Source: Gammaproteobacteria bacterium
GTDB taxonomy: Bacteria > Pseudomonadota > Gammaproteobacteria > Pseudomonadales > Pseudohongiellaceae
Assembly (NCBI GenBank): GCA_030654835.1
Contig: JAURWS010000050.1
Coordinates: 1-47,558, forward strand
DNA length: 47,558 nt
Direction: 5' to 3'
The translations under genes were made by a program, and so were the position numbers. The notes under the pieces are model-generated. The model made no database searches, was not told the DNA's origin, and was given only the letters and a program-made list of their open reading frames with translations. Positions 1 to 7,620 of the stretch are shown here, in pieces (positions within the stretch are counted from its first letter, which is position 1; the number at the start of each line of letters is the position of its first letter).

Positions 1-150
1 ATCGAGAGAGAGCATGACGGGATTGGTTTGGCGATTGATTCCCACACGGCGGTGACGCGCTGGGAGGGGGAGAAGATGGATTATGATCTGGCGGTGGGGG
101 CGATGTTGCGTGGGCGGATGCTGGGGTTCAGTGCGGGGCGGGGGATTTAG
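1..150 (+). CDS. C-terminal end of a DUF222/HNH endonuclease-type protein (5' end outside window)
   Basis: The first 49 codons are open from the window edge to a TAG. The peptide contains HTAVTRWEGEKMDYDLAVGA, which I recognise as the typical end of DUF222/13E12-type proteins that carry a C-terminal HNH nuclease domain. The HNH motif itself would lie upstream and is not visible, so nuclease activity cannot be judged. The copy ends in a short GRMLGFSAGRGI tail, and the next base begins the in-frame hsdM remnant. Such proteins are common in accessory DNA. The family call rests on recall of the tail motif. Confidence 0.55.
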   Translation: MEREHDGIGLAIDSHTAVTRWEGEKMDYDLAVGAMLRGRMLGFSAGRGI

Positions 151-309
151 GAGTTCCGGCCCCTTGAGCTTCTTACATACGCTCTTCCCGGTGAATCTGA
201 CATCAAGGCCAATCTGGAGTCGTACATTCAGGGGTTCTCGCGGGATGCGCGGGAGATCTTCGAGCACTTCAAGTTCAATGAGTTTCTCGGGCTGCTCAAC
301 GATGTATGA
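151..309 (+). pseudogene. Remnant of a type I restriction-modification methyltransferase subunit (HsdM)
   Basis: Directly after the upstream TAG, and in the same frame, 52 codons run to a TGA. The peptide includes [13 protein letters not shown] and [14 protein letters not shown], which match the N-terminal helical region of HsdM, where a similar stretch (NLxxYIxxFSxxxREIFExFxF) precedes the methyltransferase core. It has no credible start codon, no SAM-binding or NPPF/Y motif, and stops after about 50 residues. It is a gene fragment and probably marks a deleted type I R-M locus. The family assignment is from recognised sequence; the deletion is inferred. Confidence 0.6.
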
Positions 310-508
310 AAATTGGCAGGCTGGCCCGCATAAAGCCGTGATCCATACTGGCGACTGTGGCTTCTGCAGGAATGGACAGGGATTAGCTGGCGGTTATGAT
401 CCGAACCACTGCTGATGGCATGGTCCGCTAATTAGTCTGGATGACGCCGTTACTATGCAAAGACGACTTAACGTCAAACTCATGAATACGTGCCGATGCG
501 TCAAATAG
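302..508 (+). pseudogene. Small Cys-rich gene interrupted by an in-frame TGA
   Basis: From ATG 302, which overlaps the end of the hsdM remnant, the frame reads [17 protein letters not shown], then DCGFCRNGQGLAGGYDPNHC, and meets TGA at 413-415. The same frame then continues WHGPLISLDDAVTM and ends in CRCVK before TAG at 506-508. The sense on both sides of the stop looks like one small protein with a CxxC knuckle, a WHGP element and a C-terminal CxC. A single CGA-to-TGA change would explain the break. I recall similar small proteins beside restriction genes but cannot name the family. Selenocysteine or readthrough is possible in principle, but decay fits the neighbourhood better. Confidence 0.45.
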
Positions 509-735
509 GCAGAGAACGAACATAAAGATTCTCAAGTGATTCTTGAACCCGCAACCAAAGGAGGCGCGGGTTCTTTGCGAGCCCAATCTCTCAATTCTTT
601 ACAGAAGATGTTGATTTTGGTGGCACGGTGATATCCCACTTCTGCCTGCAAACGACGGTAGAGTGACTTCACTGACAAGCTGCTCAAAATAGCTGATAAA
701 TGCCCGGCATGACTAGAAAGAATCGGAAATTATTC
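509..735. other. Intergenic stretch with no supported gene
   Basis: No convincing reading frame is present on either strand. Base composition is more AT-rich than in the core genes to the right. The only structure seen is the hairpin at 545-573. The stretch probably belongs to the decayed accessory region and contains the promoter of the Phd-like gene, but no good promoter match was found. Confidence 0.5.
545..573. terminator. Perfect 8-bp inverted repeat, possible terminator
   Basis: GAACCCGC (545-552) and GCGGGTTC (566-573) are exact reverse complements separated by 13 bases. The right arm is followed by only TTTGCG, so the T-tract is weak. It lies downstream of the broken gene at 302-508, where a terminator would be expected, but it could equally be a leftover recombination or operator site. 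Confidence 0.3.
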
Positions 736-1077
736 ATGGGCACGCAGTGGCAGTTACAGGAAGCTGAAAATCGATTCGATGAAATCGCGGAAGAGGCATT
801 GACGAAAGGCCCACAAACTGTGACTCGTCACGGACTCCCAATAGTGGTAATCATGTCAGCACCCGAGTACCACAAGATCACACTAACCATAAACACACTG
901 GTAGAGTTCTTGCAAAATTCGCCGCTGGCCGAAGTTGAGTTGAATATCTACCGCGACAAGGATAAATATGCCGCGCAGGCGGCGCGTCTGCCGAAAGACT
1001 TCCGCGACGGCGTGTGCGACTGGAGCAAGGACGGCGTCGAACAGCAGGGACTGCAGGGGCTGTGGTTGAAGTTTTAG
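736..1077 (+). CDS. Phd/YefM-type antitoxin with a foreign C-terminal tail
   Basis: Starting at ATG 736, residues 1 to about 75 match the Phd/YefM antitoxin fold: an N-terminal DNA-binding part (MGTQWQLQEAENRFDEIAEEA, VTRHGLPIVVIMSAPEY) followed by the toxin-contact helix (LVEFLQNSPLAEVELNIYRD). Phd proteins usually end about ten residues later. Here the frame continues about 35 residues (KDKYAAQAARLPKDFRDGVC and on to GLWLKF) with a higher-GC composition. The tail resembles, from memory, the extreme C-terminus of DUF6351 proteins, so the gene looks like a fusion of an antitoxin 5' part with the 3' end of another gene. No partner toxin follows. It may be an orphan antitoxin or a relic. An in-frame ATG at 700 is a less likely start because the family begins close to MGTQW. 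Confidence 0.6.
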   Translation: MGTQWQLQEAENRFDEIAEEALTKGPQTVTRHGLPIVVIMSAPEYHKITLTINTLVEFLQNSPLAEVELNIYRDKDKYAAQAARLPKDFRDGVCDWSKDGVEQQGLQGLWLKF

Positions 1078-1100
1078 TCTTTCGACGGCGAGCCCTTCTC

Positions 1101-1144
1101 TTGCGCCCCTGCGTCTGATGCGGTAGCATCAAATCATCTGATGC
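1101..1144 (+). promoter_or_regulatory. Likely autoregulated promoter/operator of vapBC
   Basis: TGATGC (1116-1121), GGTA, GCATCA (1126-1131) form a perfect palindrome, and a third TGATGC half-site lies at 1139-1144 just before the ribosome binding site. TTGCGC (1101-1106) and TAGCAT (1124-1129), 17 bp apart, could be the -35 and -10 elements, so the palindrome would cover the -10. Ribbon-helix-helix antitoxins typically bind such repeats in their own promoter. The repeats are seen directly; the binding is inferred. Confidence 0.5.
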
Positions 1145-1158
1145 AAAGGAGGTATATC

Positions 1159-1422
1159 TTGCGTACCACATTAGATATTGAAGACTCTGTCCTGAACGCA
1201 GTGAAGGAGCTTGCGCACCGCCAAGGAAAAACAGCGGGCGAGGTCATATCGACGCTGGCACGTCAGGCCTTGTTGCAGGGTGCCGGGGCATCTGACCGCC
1301 AACAGGGCAATGTGGTGGGCGAACCGCCAGCCAGCTATGGCTTCCGCCCTCTATCCGCCAGTGGTGACACCCTGGTCAGTAATGCCTTGGTGAACAAACT
1401 GCGCGACGAACTGGGGGTGTGA
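1159..1422 (+). CDS. vapB: VapB-type antitoxin (ribbon-helix-helix)
   Basis: An 87-residue protein beginning MRTTLDIEDSVLNAVKELAH. The short beta strand plus two helices (RTTLDIEDSVL, RQGKTAGEVISTLARQAL) is typical of RHH antitoxins paired with PIN-domain toxins, and the C-terminal part (PPASYGFRPL and beyond) would wrap the toxin. The start is TTG 1159 because AAAGGAGG at 1145-1152 sits six bases upstream; the ATG at 1141 would place the Shine-Dalgarno inside the gene. The stop overlaps the toxin start (TGATG). It is expected to repress its own promoter through the TGATGC repeats upstream. Confidence 0.85.
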   Translation: MRTTLDIEDSVLNAVKELAHRQGKTAGEVISTLARQALLQGAGASDRQQGNVVGEPPASYGFRPLSASGDTLVSNALVNKLRDELGV

Positions 1423-1850
1423 TGCGAGCCTTGCTGGATGTCAATGTGCTCATCGCGTTGCTGGACAGCGCGCACATCCACCACTCTCAGGCAATGAATT
1501 GGCTAAGTGCCAATATTGCGGAGGGCTGGGCATCATGCCCGATTACCCAGAATGGTTGTATCCGCATCATGTCACAGCCAGCGTATCCCAACTCCCGTTC
1601 GCCCATTGAAATCGCTTCACGTCTGCGTGAGGCCACACTATCACCCCAGCATCAGTTCTGGGCAGATGATGCGTCATTGCTGAATGCCGAGCTCTTTGAC
1701 TGGCAACATCTGTTCAATGCCCGTCAGCTCACTGATGCTTATCTGCTCGCGCTGGCGGTGCAGCACTCGGGGGTCTTTGTCACATTTGACCACGCTGTCC
1801 CTTTGCGTGCGGTCGCGGGCGCCGGAATGGAACACCTGATCCTGATATGA
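1422..1850 (+). CDS. vapC: VapC-type PIN-domain ribonuclease toxin
   Basis: A 142-residue PIN-domain protein. The acidic site is visible: D6 in ALLDVNVLIALLD, D105 in QLTDAYLLALA and D123 in VFVTFDHAV. The position often occupied by a catalytic Glu is Gln43 in the element ITQNGCIRI; to my knowledge TQ variants are frequent in this subgroup, but reduced activity cannot be excluded. VapC toxins cut RNA, often tRNA or 23S rRNA, when the antitoxin is lost. The gene overlaps vapB by one base, as expected for translational coupling. GTG 1419 is an alternative start one codon earlier. Confidence 0.87.
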   Translation: MRALLDVNVLIALLDSAHIHHSQAMNWLSANIAEGWASCPITQNGCIRIMSQPAYPNSRSPIEIASRLREATLSPQHQFWADDASLLNAELFDWQHLFNARQLTDAYLLALAVQHSGVFVTFDHAVPLRAVAGAGMEHLILI

Positions 1851-1860
1851 CGGCAACCAA

Positions 1861-2283
1861 ATGACATTCACTGAAATCGTCCATAACTCTCCCGAGTACC
1901 AGCAGACGCTCGCTCTGAGAGAGCGCGTGTTACGCATTCCACTCGGCCTCAAATTGTCCGACATCGATACCGACGACGAAGATCAGCAACTGCATTTCGC
2001 GATCTTTGACGAATGGAGTCTGCTGGCATGTGTGGTGGCTAAACCGCTTGGCAGTGGCGCTGTCAAACTGCGGCAGATGGCGGTGTGTCCGCAACAGCAG
2101 GGGAAGGGAGTGGGTCGGCACTTGCTCGAGTTTGTCGAGGACGCTCTCAGGCAGATAGGTTTCCAGCGGATTGAGATGTCCGCAAGACAATCAGCCATCG
2201 GCTTCTATGAAAAACTTGGCTATCGGACATCAGGTGGCTTCTATATTGAGCAGGGAATTCCCCACATCAAAATGCAGCGATAG
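1861..2283 (+). CDS. GNAT family N-acetyltransferase
   Basis: A 140-residue single-domain GNAT protein. The acetyl-CoA pyrophosphate-binding motif Q/RxxGxG/A is present as QQQGKGVGRHLL after the beta-4 strand VKLRQMAVCP, and the C-terminal GFYEKLGYRTSGGFY is typical of beta-5/alpha-4 and the closing hairpin. The substrate cannot be told. It starts ten bases after vapC on the same strand and may be co-transcribed with it. GNAT toxins have an RHH partner, but this protein resembles ordinary housekeeping GNATs and the nearby RHH antitoxin already has its PIN partner. Confidence 0.8.
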   Translation: MTFTEIVHNSPEYQQTLALRERVLRIPLGLKLSDIDTDDEDQQLHFAIFDEWSLLACVVAKPLGSGAVKLRQMAVCPQQQGKGVGRHLLEFVEDALRQIGFQRIEMSARQSAIGFYEKLGYRTSGGFYIEQGIPHIKMQR

Positions 2284-2390
2284 CTGAGCTGGGCACGCAA
2301 CAAACTGGCCCAAACGTCGGTCATTGTGTCAGCATGTTACAACCAACGATCACCACTGATGGGCGACTCAGCCCAAGGAATGGAATACTC

Positions 2391-3071
2391 ATGCAAATTT
2401 CAACATGGATACTTGCGAGGACTCTCTTCAACACATTTTTCACCGGACTGGTGCTGGCGGGCGCGCTTTCACATGCCACACCGTCGCTGGCTGCCGATGC
2501 CGCATTCGACAGCGCCACCGGCATACTGAGCCTACCGGAGGTCGAGGTGCCGGGCACCGGGGTCGTCAATGCCGGACTGCGTCTGAGCAAGGACAATCCC
2601 ATCGAATTCACCCTGCAGTCGGCGCAGATCTACACGACACCGGTGACGCTGAACGACAAATCTGCCCGGGTGCGAGATGGCGGCGTCCTCTACATTCCGA
2701 GCCTGCCGGTAGGCAGCCAACTCTATGAACTGAACATGACGCTGATCAAGCCGGACCCGATTACGTTCGGCAACCTGCAGGTGCTGGGTGTCACCAATGT
2801 GCCCCCTCCCGCGCCGGACCCACTGCAGCTGAGCATCACTGCCGGGGAAAGCCGTTATTCGGAGCTGTGCGTCAGTTGCCACGGCAACAATGGCGAAGGT
2901 GCTCTGCTGGGGCCGAGCCTGGTCAGCAGTGGTTTCAATACCGTCAGCGCTCTGCGGGTGAAGATCAACAGCACCATGCCGCTGGGCAACTCCTCGGCCT
3001 GCGTCGACAGTGGCAGCTCCACCTGTGCCACCGACGTCGCCAATTTCATCTTCAATCGTCTGCAACGGTGA
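2391..3071 (+). CDS. Secreted protein with a C-terminal cytochrome c domain
   Basis: 226 residues. MQISTWILARTLFNTFFTGL and the following hydrophobic run to LAADAA form a Sec signal peptide. Residues about 35-130 are beta-rich and include AAFDSATGILSLPEVEVPG, a module I have seen in exported proteins of environmental proteobacteria. The C-terminal part is a monohaem cytochrome c: CVSCH at residues 160-164, likely axial Met196 in STMPLG, and two further Cys (ACVDSGSSTC) that may form a disulphide. ATG 2391 was chosen because AAGGA lies upstream and the signal peptide starts there. It ends four bases before the next gene, so the pair is probably co-transcribed. It is likely a periplasmic electron carrier; the partner is unknown. 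Confidence 0.75.
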   Translation: MQISTWILARTLFNTFFTGLVLAGALSHATPSLAADAAFDSATGILSLPEVEVPGTGVVNAGLRLSKDNPIEFTLQSAQIYTTPVTLNDKSARVRDGGVLYIPSLPVGSQLYELNMTLIKPDPITFGNLQVLGVTNVPPPAPDPLQLSITAGESRYSELCVSCHGNNGEGALLGPSLVSSGFNTVSALRVKINSTMPLGNSSACVDSGSSTCATDVANFIFNRLQR

Positions 3072-3075
3072 CGGC

Positions 3076-4005
3076 ATGAGAATTCGAGAGTTTTCGACCC
3101 TGCGCATGACTGCCGCCGCTTGCGTGCTGATGCTCTCTGCCCCGGCAGCGCTGGCGCAGGAGGTATTGCGCGATTACGAGCGCGAGACCTTCGACAGCCC
3201 GGAAGGCTGGGCCATGGCCCATACCTTGTCATCTTCGCTGAATCTGGGGGCGCTGCCGCCGGAAGCGCTCACACCCTGGCACTGGAGTGTGTCGGCGGAA
3301 ATGGGCTCCATCCCCCACCTGACTCGCGAGGAGCAGCGAGTGGGCTTCGGCGGATACAAACTGGAAGACATGAACAAGTCACCGGTGTTCGGCAGAGGCC
3401 GGGCGCTTCTCGGGCTGCCGGGCAACGTCAGCATCGAGGCATCCTGGACGCCCCCTGTGCAGGTCGACGGGGCGCGCCCCGAAGGCATCTACGGCCTGGC
3501 GCTGGAGAAGTCGTTGTTTGACGAAGGCGGCTGGCAACTGGGCGTGCGCCTGTTCGCGGTACGCGGCGAGGCTTCGGGGGACACGACGTGCAGCCGCTCC
3601 GTAGCCTCTGCTGCACCGGGTTCCGCTGCCAATCCTTTCGGTTGCCGGGAGCCCTCCGATGACCGACTGCGACTCGACCATGAGGGCGTCGAACTGATGG
3701 CCTCGCACCGTATTCCCAATACCCGCTGGCAGCCGTTCATTGCGATGGCGAAGACCCACGCCAATCCCTATGTGAAGGTCAATGCCAAAGTCTTCGACAG
3801 CCTGGACCGCTCCGAACTGGAGACCAACGGACCACTCGCGACGCTGTCGGTCGGAACTGTCTATCACGCCGCGCTGGACTGGCGAGTGACGGCGGCATTC
3901 TCCTACACCCCACTGGATGTGCGCCGACCACCGCTGCGGCAAAGTCGCGACGCCAATTTCTGGAGCGTGCGGCTCGGGCTGGCATGGATGAACCCGGGCC
4001 GGTGA
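3076..4005 (+). CDS. Exported protein, possible outer-membrane beta barrel
   Basis: 309 residues starting MRIREFSTLRMTAAACVLML and cut after PAALA. The mature part has many short alternating hydrophobic strands separated by polar turns, such as GVELMASHRIPNTRWQPFIAMA, and finishes with WSVRLGLAWMNPGR. It has no membrane helix after the signal. Two Cys (TTCSRS and FGCREP) may pair. This suggests an outer-membrane barrel or a large periplasmic beta protein, but I do not recognise a family. It begins four bases after the cytochrome gene, so it may anchor or assist that protein. The terminal residue is Arg, not the usual Phe or Trp, which weakens the barrel call. Confidence 0.6.
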   Translation: MRIREFSTLRMTAAACVLMLSAPAALAQEVLRDYERETFDSPEGWAMAHTLSSSLNLGALPPEALTPWHWSVSAEMGSIPHLTREEQRVGFGGYKLEDMNKSPVFGRGRALLGLPGNVSIEASWTPPVQVDGARPEGIYGLALEKSLFDEGGWQLGVRLFAVRGEASGDTTCSRSVASAAPGSAANPFGCREPSDDRLRLDHEGVELMASHRIPNTRWQPFIAMAKTHANPYVKVNAKVFDSLDRSELETNGPLATLSVGTVYHAALDWRVTAAFSYTPLDVRRPPLRQSRDANFWSVRLGLAWMNPGR

Positions 4006-4247
4006 CGACGGCCCAACTCAGCACACCTTCCTCTGAATTCAAAATTTATCGAATTGTACAAAAATCATCCTAAAGTTTCTCCCGCCAAGGTCGCTACCCG
4101 TACTGAATGGCCAGAAGGGAGTCTTGGTTTGAACAAGCAGTAAACCAATCCGCCAACTACTCAACACCCTCCGACCAGCAAAACCTGCATCATAAAAAAG
4201 GTGTAGATAGAAGATATATCGCCCATAAAAACGTAAGGAGAATGTCC
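4006..4247 (+). promoter_or_regulatory. AT-rich leader of the yfiR-chemoreceptor operon, with an inverted repeat
   Basis: About 240 bases without a gene. TTGGTTT (4124-4130) and AAACCAA (4142-4148) form a perfect 7-bp inverted repeat with an 11-base spacer, a possible operator. The stretch 4190-4235 is strongly AT-rich (ATAAAAAAGG, GATATATC) and probably includes the promoter, though I cannot fix the -35 and -10. A clear AAGGAG follows at 4235-4240. Confidence 0.35.
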
Positions 4248-4820
4248 ATGCAACACTCAACTCCCCGTCAGAAACTGACCCGAAGATTTGCTGCGATTGT
4301 GGCTGTCTTGTTCTTGAGTACTTATCATTCCGGCGCCATGGCTGAACGTATTTCTGCAAGTGACGAAGGAAAGGACTCCATTGCCAAGTTTCTATTGAAC
4401 TTTGGTCGCTTCATCGATTGGCCGGAGACTGCCTTTGCATCGCCTTCAGCCGATTTCAAACTCTGTGTTCTCGGTGAAAATCACCTTGGCAACGTACTGG
4501 AGCAGAACCTGCGGAACAAGAAGGCTGGAGAGAGAGCCTTTGCTGTTACCGAGCTCAATTCTGCGCAAGTAGAAGATGCCAAGGGCTGCAATATCCTCTT
4601 CATCAGTGCTGATGAAGAGGCTCGGGTGACGGAAATAACCAATGCTCTCTCTGGCCTTCCGATACTCACTGTCGGCGAGGTTGACGGTTTCTCCAAAAGC
4701 GGTGGAATGATAGGTCTGGCGCCAGCACCTGGCGGCAAGATCGCCATCAGCATACAGAAAACCTTGATAGGCAGCGTGAATCTGCAGGTCCGAGAACAGT
4801 TGATGCGGGCAATTCAGTAA
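4248..4820 (+). CDS. YfiR family (DUF4154) periplasmic protein
   Basis: 190 residues. An N-terminal signal peptide ([18 protein letters not shown] to AMA) precedes a YfiR/DUF4154 domain with the typical opening [16 protein letters not shown], the centre [16 protein letters not shown], and the end [20 protein letters not shown]. In Pseudomonas aeruginosa YfiR is a redox-sensitive periplasmic inhibitor of the diguanylate cyclase YfiN. Only two Cys remain here (KLCVLG, KGCNIL), so the disulphide pattern differs. ATG 4248 is preferred because AAGGAG lies seven bases upstream; ATG 4242 is too close. The next gene, 19 bases on, encodes a chemoreceptor, so this YfiR probably modulates a receptor and not a cyclase. 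Confidence 0.82.
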   Translation: MQHSTPRQKLTRRFAAIVAVLFLSTYHSGAMAERISASDEGKDSIAKFLLNFGRFIDWPETAFASPSADFKLCVLGENHLGNVLEQNLRNKKAGERAFAVTELNSAQVEDAKGCNILFISADEEARVTEITNALSGLPILTVGEVDGFSKSGGMIGLAPAPGGKIAISIQKTLIGSVNLQVREQLMRAIQ

Positions 4821-4839
4821 ACCTTTGGAGGGTGCTCAC

Positions 4840-6387
4840 ATGATGAGTTCGAAGTGGACATTAAAGTGGAAAATTCTAGCCGGTGTCACGGTGACCAGCA
4901 CTTTCGCCGTTGTGGTGTGCAGCATCATCTTCATCGTGATGGATTTGAACAGACTCGAAAAGTCGACTAATACCGACGCGCAGATCACGGCCCGTCTGAT
5001 CGGAGCAAATTCAACCGGAGCACTGGCATTCCTGGACTCTGCATCGGCGACGGAAACCTTAAGTTCGCTGGAACTGAATCAGAACATCAGCGGTGCGGTT
5101 ATATTCGATGCCGGTGGCAGCTCGTTTGCGACGTTTGCTGCTCGCGGCACGATGGCCAATTCTCTGCCGAACAGGCCGGGCGCGACAGGAGAGATTGTCC
5201 GCCATGATGATCTCGGGTACCTGGAACTCTATGAGCAGATCCAGATGGACGGTGACATGATAGGAACCATCTACCTACGTGTCAGCCTGGAGGCGTATCA
5301 GCAGGTCGTCAACACCTATCTGCTATCGGTCCTCGGCATCGTTGTAGGGATAGCGGCGATGGCGCTGGCGATCTCTTTCGTGGTGCAGCGTTCCATTGTG
5401 GCCCCCATCAATCAGGTGGTAGATGCACTGCGCGATATCGCAGAAGGTGACGGGGATCTGACCCAGCGCATCCAGATCATTTCGGAAGACGAGATAGGTC
5501 AGCTGGCGCACTGGTTCAATGTGTTCGTCAGTCGTATTCACGTCGTTATCAGCAGCTTCAAAGATTCTTCATTCAATCTGACGTCGGCTGCCGAGCAGCT
5601 TTCCGCAACAACCAATCAGACGGCCAATGGGGCGCATCGCCAGCAGTCGGAGATTGCTCACGTGGCCACGGCAATGACCGAAATGGCCAGCACAGTGGAA
5701 GAGGTGGCACATAACGTCGGGATGGCCGCATCGGATGCTCAGAAGGCTGACAATGAATCCAACAAAGGTGCAGAAGTCGTTGCTCAGACGATGCATGCTA
5801 TCAATGAACTCGCACACGACATCGACCGTGCTTCCGAAGTCATCATTCAGTTACAGAAAGAGACCGACAACATCGGCTCTGTGCTCGACGTAATCCGGGG
5901 CATCGCGGAACAGACCAATCTGCTGGCACTCAACGCCGCCATTGAGGCCGCGCGGGCCGGGGAACAGGGGCGTGGTTTTGCGGTAGTCGCGGATGAAGTG
6001 AGAACGCTGGCCAGCCGCACTCAGGCATCCACTGAAGAGATTCAGAAGATGATACAGAAGCTGCAGACCGGAGCACGTCAGGCGGTGACCGTCATGGGCA
6101 AAGGCAAGGAGCAGGCGTCGTCCAGCGTGGAACATGCAGGCCGTGCCGGCCAGTCGTTGCAGGCCATCACCAAGGCGGTGTCTGTCATCAAGGACATGAC
6201 CACCCAGATTGCCAGTGCTTCAGAAGAGCAGTCTGCGGTGACCATCGATATCAAGAAGAACATCAACAATATTTCTCAGGTGGCCAATGAAACAGCCACT
6301 GGATCGAAGGAAATCAGCGCCGGTTCCGACGAACTGGCACGGCTGGCACTGGAGATGAAACGTCTGGTCGGACAGTTCAAAGTGTAA
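4840..6387 (+). CDS. Methyl-accepting chemotaxis protein, CHASE8-like sensor
   Basis: 515 residues. A first membrane helix (about 10-35) is followed by a periplasmic domain of some 125 residues with [17 protein letters not shown], which resembles the CHASE8 domain of YfiN-like proteins. The second helix (about 163-187, [20 protein letters not shown]) leads to a HAMP domain ([20 protein letters not shown]) and a long cytoplasmic coiled coil with the canonical MCP hairpin ([20 protein letters not shown]). No C-terminal CheB/R-docking pentapeptide is visible. ATG 4840 follows GGAGGG at 4827-4832. Coupling to the YfiR gene implies that the YfiR-like protein binds its periplasmic domain. No che genes are nearby, so it must use kinase and adaptor proteins from elsewhere. 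Confidence 0.9.
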   Translation: MMSSKWTLKWKILAGVTVTSTFAVVVCSIIFIVMDLNRLEKSTNTDAQITARLIGANSTGALAFLDSASATETLSSLELNQNISGAVIFDAGGSSFATFAARGTMANSLPNRPGATGEIVRHDDLGYLELYEQIQMDGDMIGTIYLRVSLEAYQQVVNTYLLSVLGIVVGIAAMALAISFVVQRSIVAPINQVVDALRDIAEGDGDLTQRIQIISEDEIGQLAHWFNVFVSRIHVVISSFKDSSFNLTSAAEQLSATTNQTANGAHRQQSEIAHVATAMTEMASTVEEVAHNVGMAASDAQKADNESNKGAEVVAQTMHAINELAHDIDRASEVIIQLQKETDNIGSVLDVIRGIAEQTNLLALNAAIEAARAGEQGRGFAVVADEVRTLASRTQASTEEIQKMIQKLQTGARQAVTVMGKGKEQASSSVEHAGRAGQSLQAITKAVSVIKDMTTQIASASEEQSAVTIDIKKNINNISQVANETATGSKEISAGSDELARLALEMKRLVGQFKV

Positions 6388-6604
6388 GAGCTCCTCTGAC
6401 AAGAACTCTTCTGACGAGAACCGTCCCGACAACAGCAACCCTGAATCGCCTTGTCACGTCTCTTGCCTGCGGGCAATTGTACTGACAGGGCAGATTTTCA
6501 ATTCTGCAAGCCCGATTCGACGTGCTTTCTGCCCCCGTTTCCCCCTACACTGCCCATCTCGGTATAACAATTCAAACCAACCGCTTCCAAGGAGAACAAG
6601 AAGA

Positions 6605-7483
6605 ATGTGTGACAACCATACCAATGAAGAGAACGAAGCCTATTTGAAGCTGCACCAGAAAATGAACCGTCGTACCTTCGGCAAGCTCACGGCTGGCGCA
6701 GGCATGATGATGATGCTGCCCTCTGTGCTGCATGCGCAGGACGTGATGGAGATGGACGTCAACATCGAGACACCCGACGGGACTGCTGACTGCTATTTCG
6801 TACACCCGACTACCGGCACTCACGCCGCCGTCATCATCTGGCCGGACATCCTCGGTCTGCGCCCCGCATTCCGCGCCATGGGCAAGCGCCTGGCCCAGTC
6901 CGGTTACTCCGTGCTGGTGGTGAACCCCTTCTACCGCAGCGCCAAGTCTCCCGTGGTGGCCGAAGGCGCCAGCTTTGCAGACCCGGCGATCGCCGCCATC
7001 GTGCGCCCAATGGCTGGCCAGCTGAATGCCACTACTCACGTCACCGACGCGCGTGCGTTCGTCGCCTGGGTTGATCAACAGTCATCCGTGGACACCGGCC
7101 GCAAGATCGGCACCATGGGTTACTGCATGGGCGGCCCGATCGTAATGCGGACTGCAGCAACGCTGCCGGACCGCGTCGGTGCCGGTGCCACATTCCACGG
7201 CGGTGGTCTGAATACGACCAACCCGGACAGCCCGCATCTGGGCATCGCCAACATGCAGGCATCCATGCTGATCGCCGTTGCCGCCAATGACGACGAACGT
7301 GATCCGGAATCCAAGAATGTGCTGCGCGCGGCGTTCGATGCTGCTGGTGTTACTGCCGAGATTGAAGTGTATGAGGGCTCGATGCACGGCTGGTGTGTGC
7401 CAGACTCTGCTGTGTATAACGAACTGCAGGCCGAGAAGGCCTGGGGTCGCATGCTGGCGATCTTCGAGACTGCGCTGGCGTAA
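6605..7483 (+). CDS. Tat-type exported dienelactone hydrolase family protein
   Basis: 292 residues. The N-terminus has NRRTFGKLTAGAGMMMMLPS, a twin-arginine-like signal, ending near LHAQD. The alpha/beta-hydrolase domain carries the DLH nucleophile Cys174 in GYCMGG, with Asp229 or Asp230 (AANDDERDP) and His261 (SMHGW) completing the triad. Family members hydrolyse dienelactones and related esters; the true substrate here is unknown. AAGGAG lies about nine bases upstream of ATG 6605. The gene stands alone, and a REP cluster separates it from the convergent efflux operon. The 217 bases upstream contain no other gene or clear promoter. Confidence 0.88.
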   Translation: MCDNHTNEENEAYLKLHQKMNRRTFGKLTAGAGMMMMLPSVLHAQDVMEMDVNIETPDGTADCYFVHPTTGTHAAVIIWPDILGLRPAFRAMGKRLAQSGYSVLVVNPFYRSAKSPVVAEGASFADPAIAAIVRPMAGQLNATTHVTDARAFVAWVDQQSSVDTGRKIGTMGYCMGGPIVMRTAATLPDRVGAGATFHGGGLNTTNPDSPHLGIANMQASMLIAVAANDDERDPESKNVLRAAFDAAGVTAEIEVYEGSMHGWCVPDSAVYNELQAEKAWGRMLAIFETALA

Positions 7484-7495
7484 CGCCTTTTCTTC

Positions 7496-7611
7496 TGTGG
7501 GAGCGGGCCCTGCCCGCGATTGATCGGAGATTGATCGGCGATTGCACCAGATTTCAATCGCCTGCAGGCAGGCTCCCACAAAATCTGTCGCGGGCAGGCA
7601 GGCTCCCACAA
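7496..7611. repeat. REP cluster between convergent genes (three REP copies)
   Basis: A forward REP (TGTGGGAGCGGGCCCTGCCC, then GCGATT) starts at 7496. Two reverse copies follow, ending in GGCAGGCTCCCACA at about 7580 and 7610. The reverse copies pair less well (GCGGGCAGGCAGGCTCC), so they have drifted. The cluster fills the gap between a plus-strand and a minus-strand gene, where its hairpins may stop transcription or protect mRNA 3' ends. Confidence 0.85.
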
Positions 7612-7620
7612 AGATCCGTT

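Noticed and set aside
83-415. One 110-codon frame spanning the start of the window
   Set aside because: Its first 70 codons are out of frame with the HNH tail and hsdM remnant and have no family likeness; only the part from ATG 302 looks like real protein sequence.
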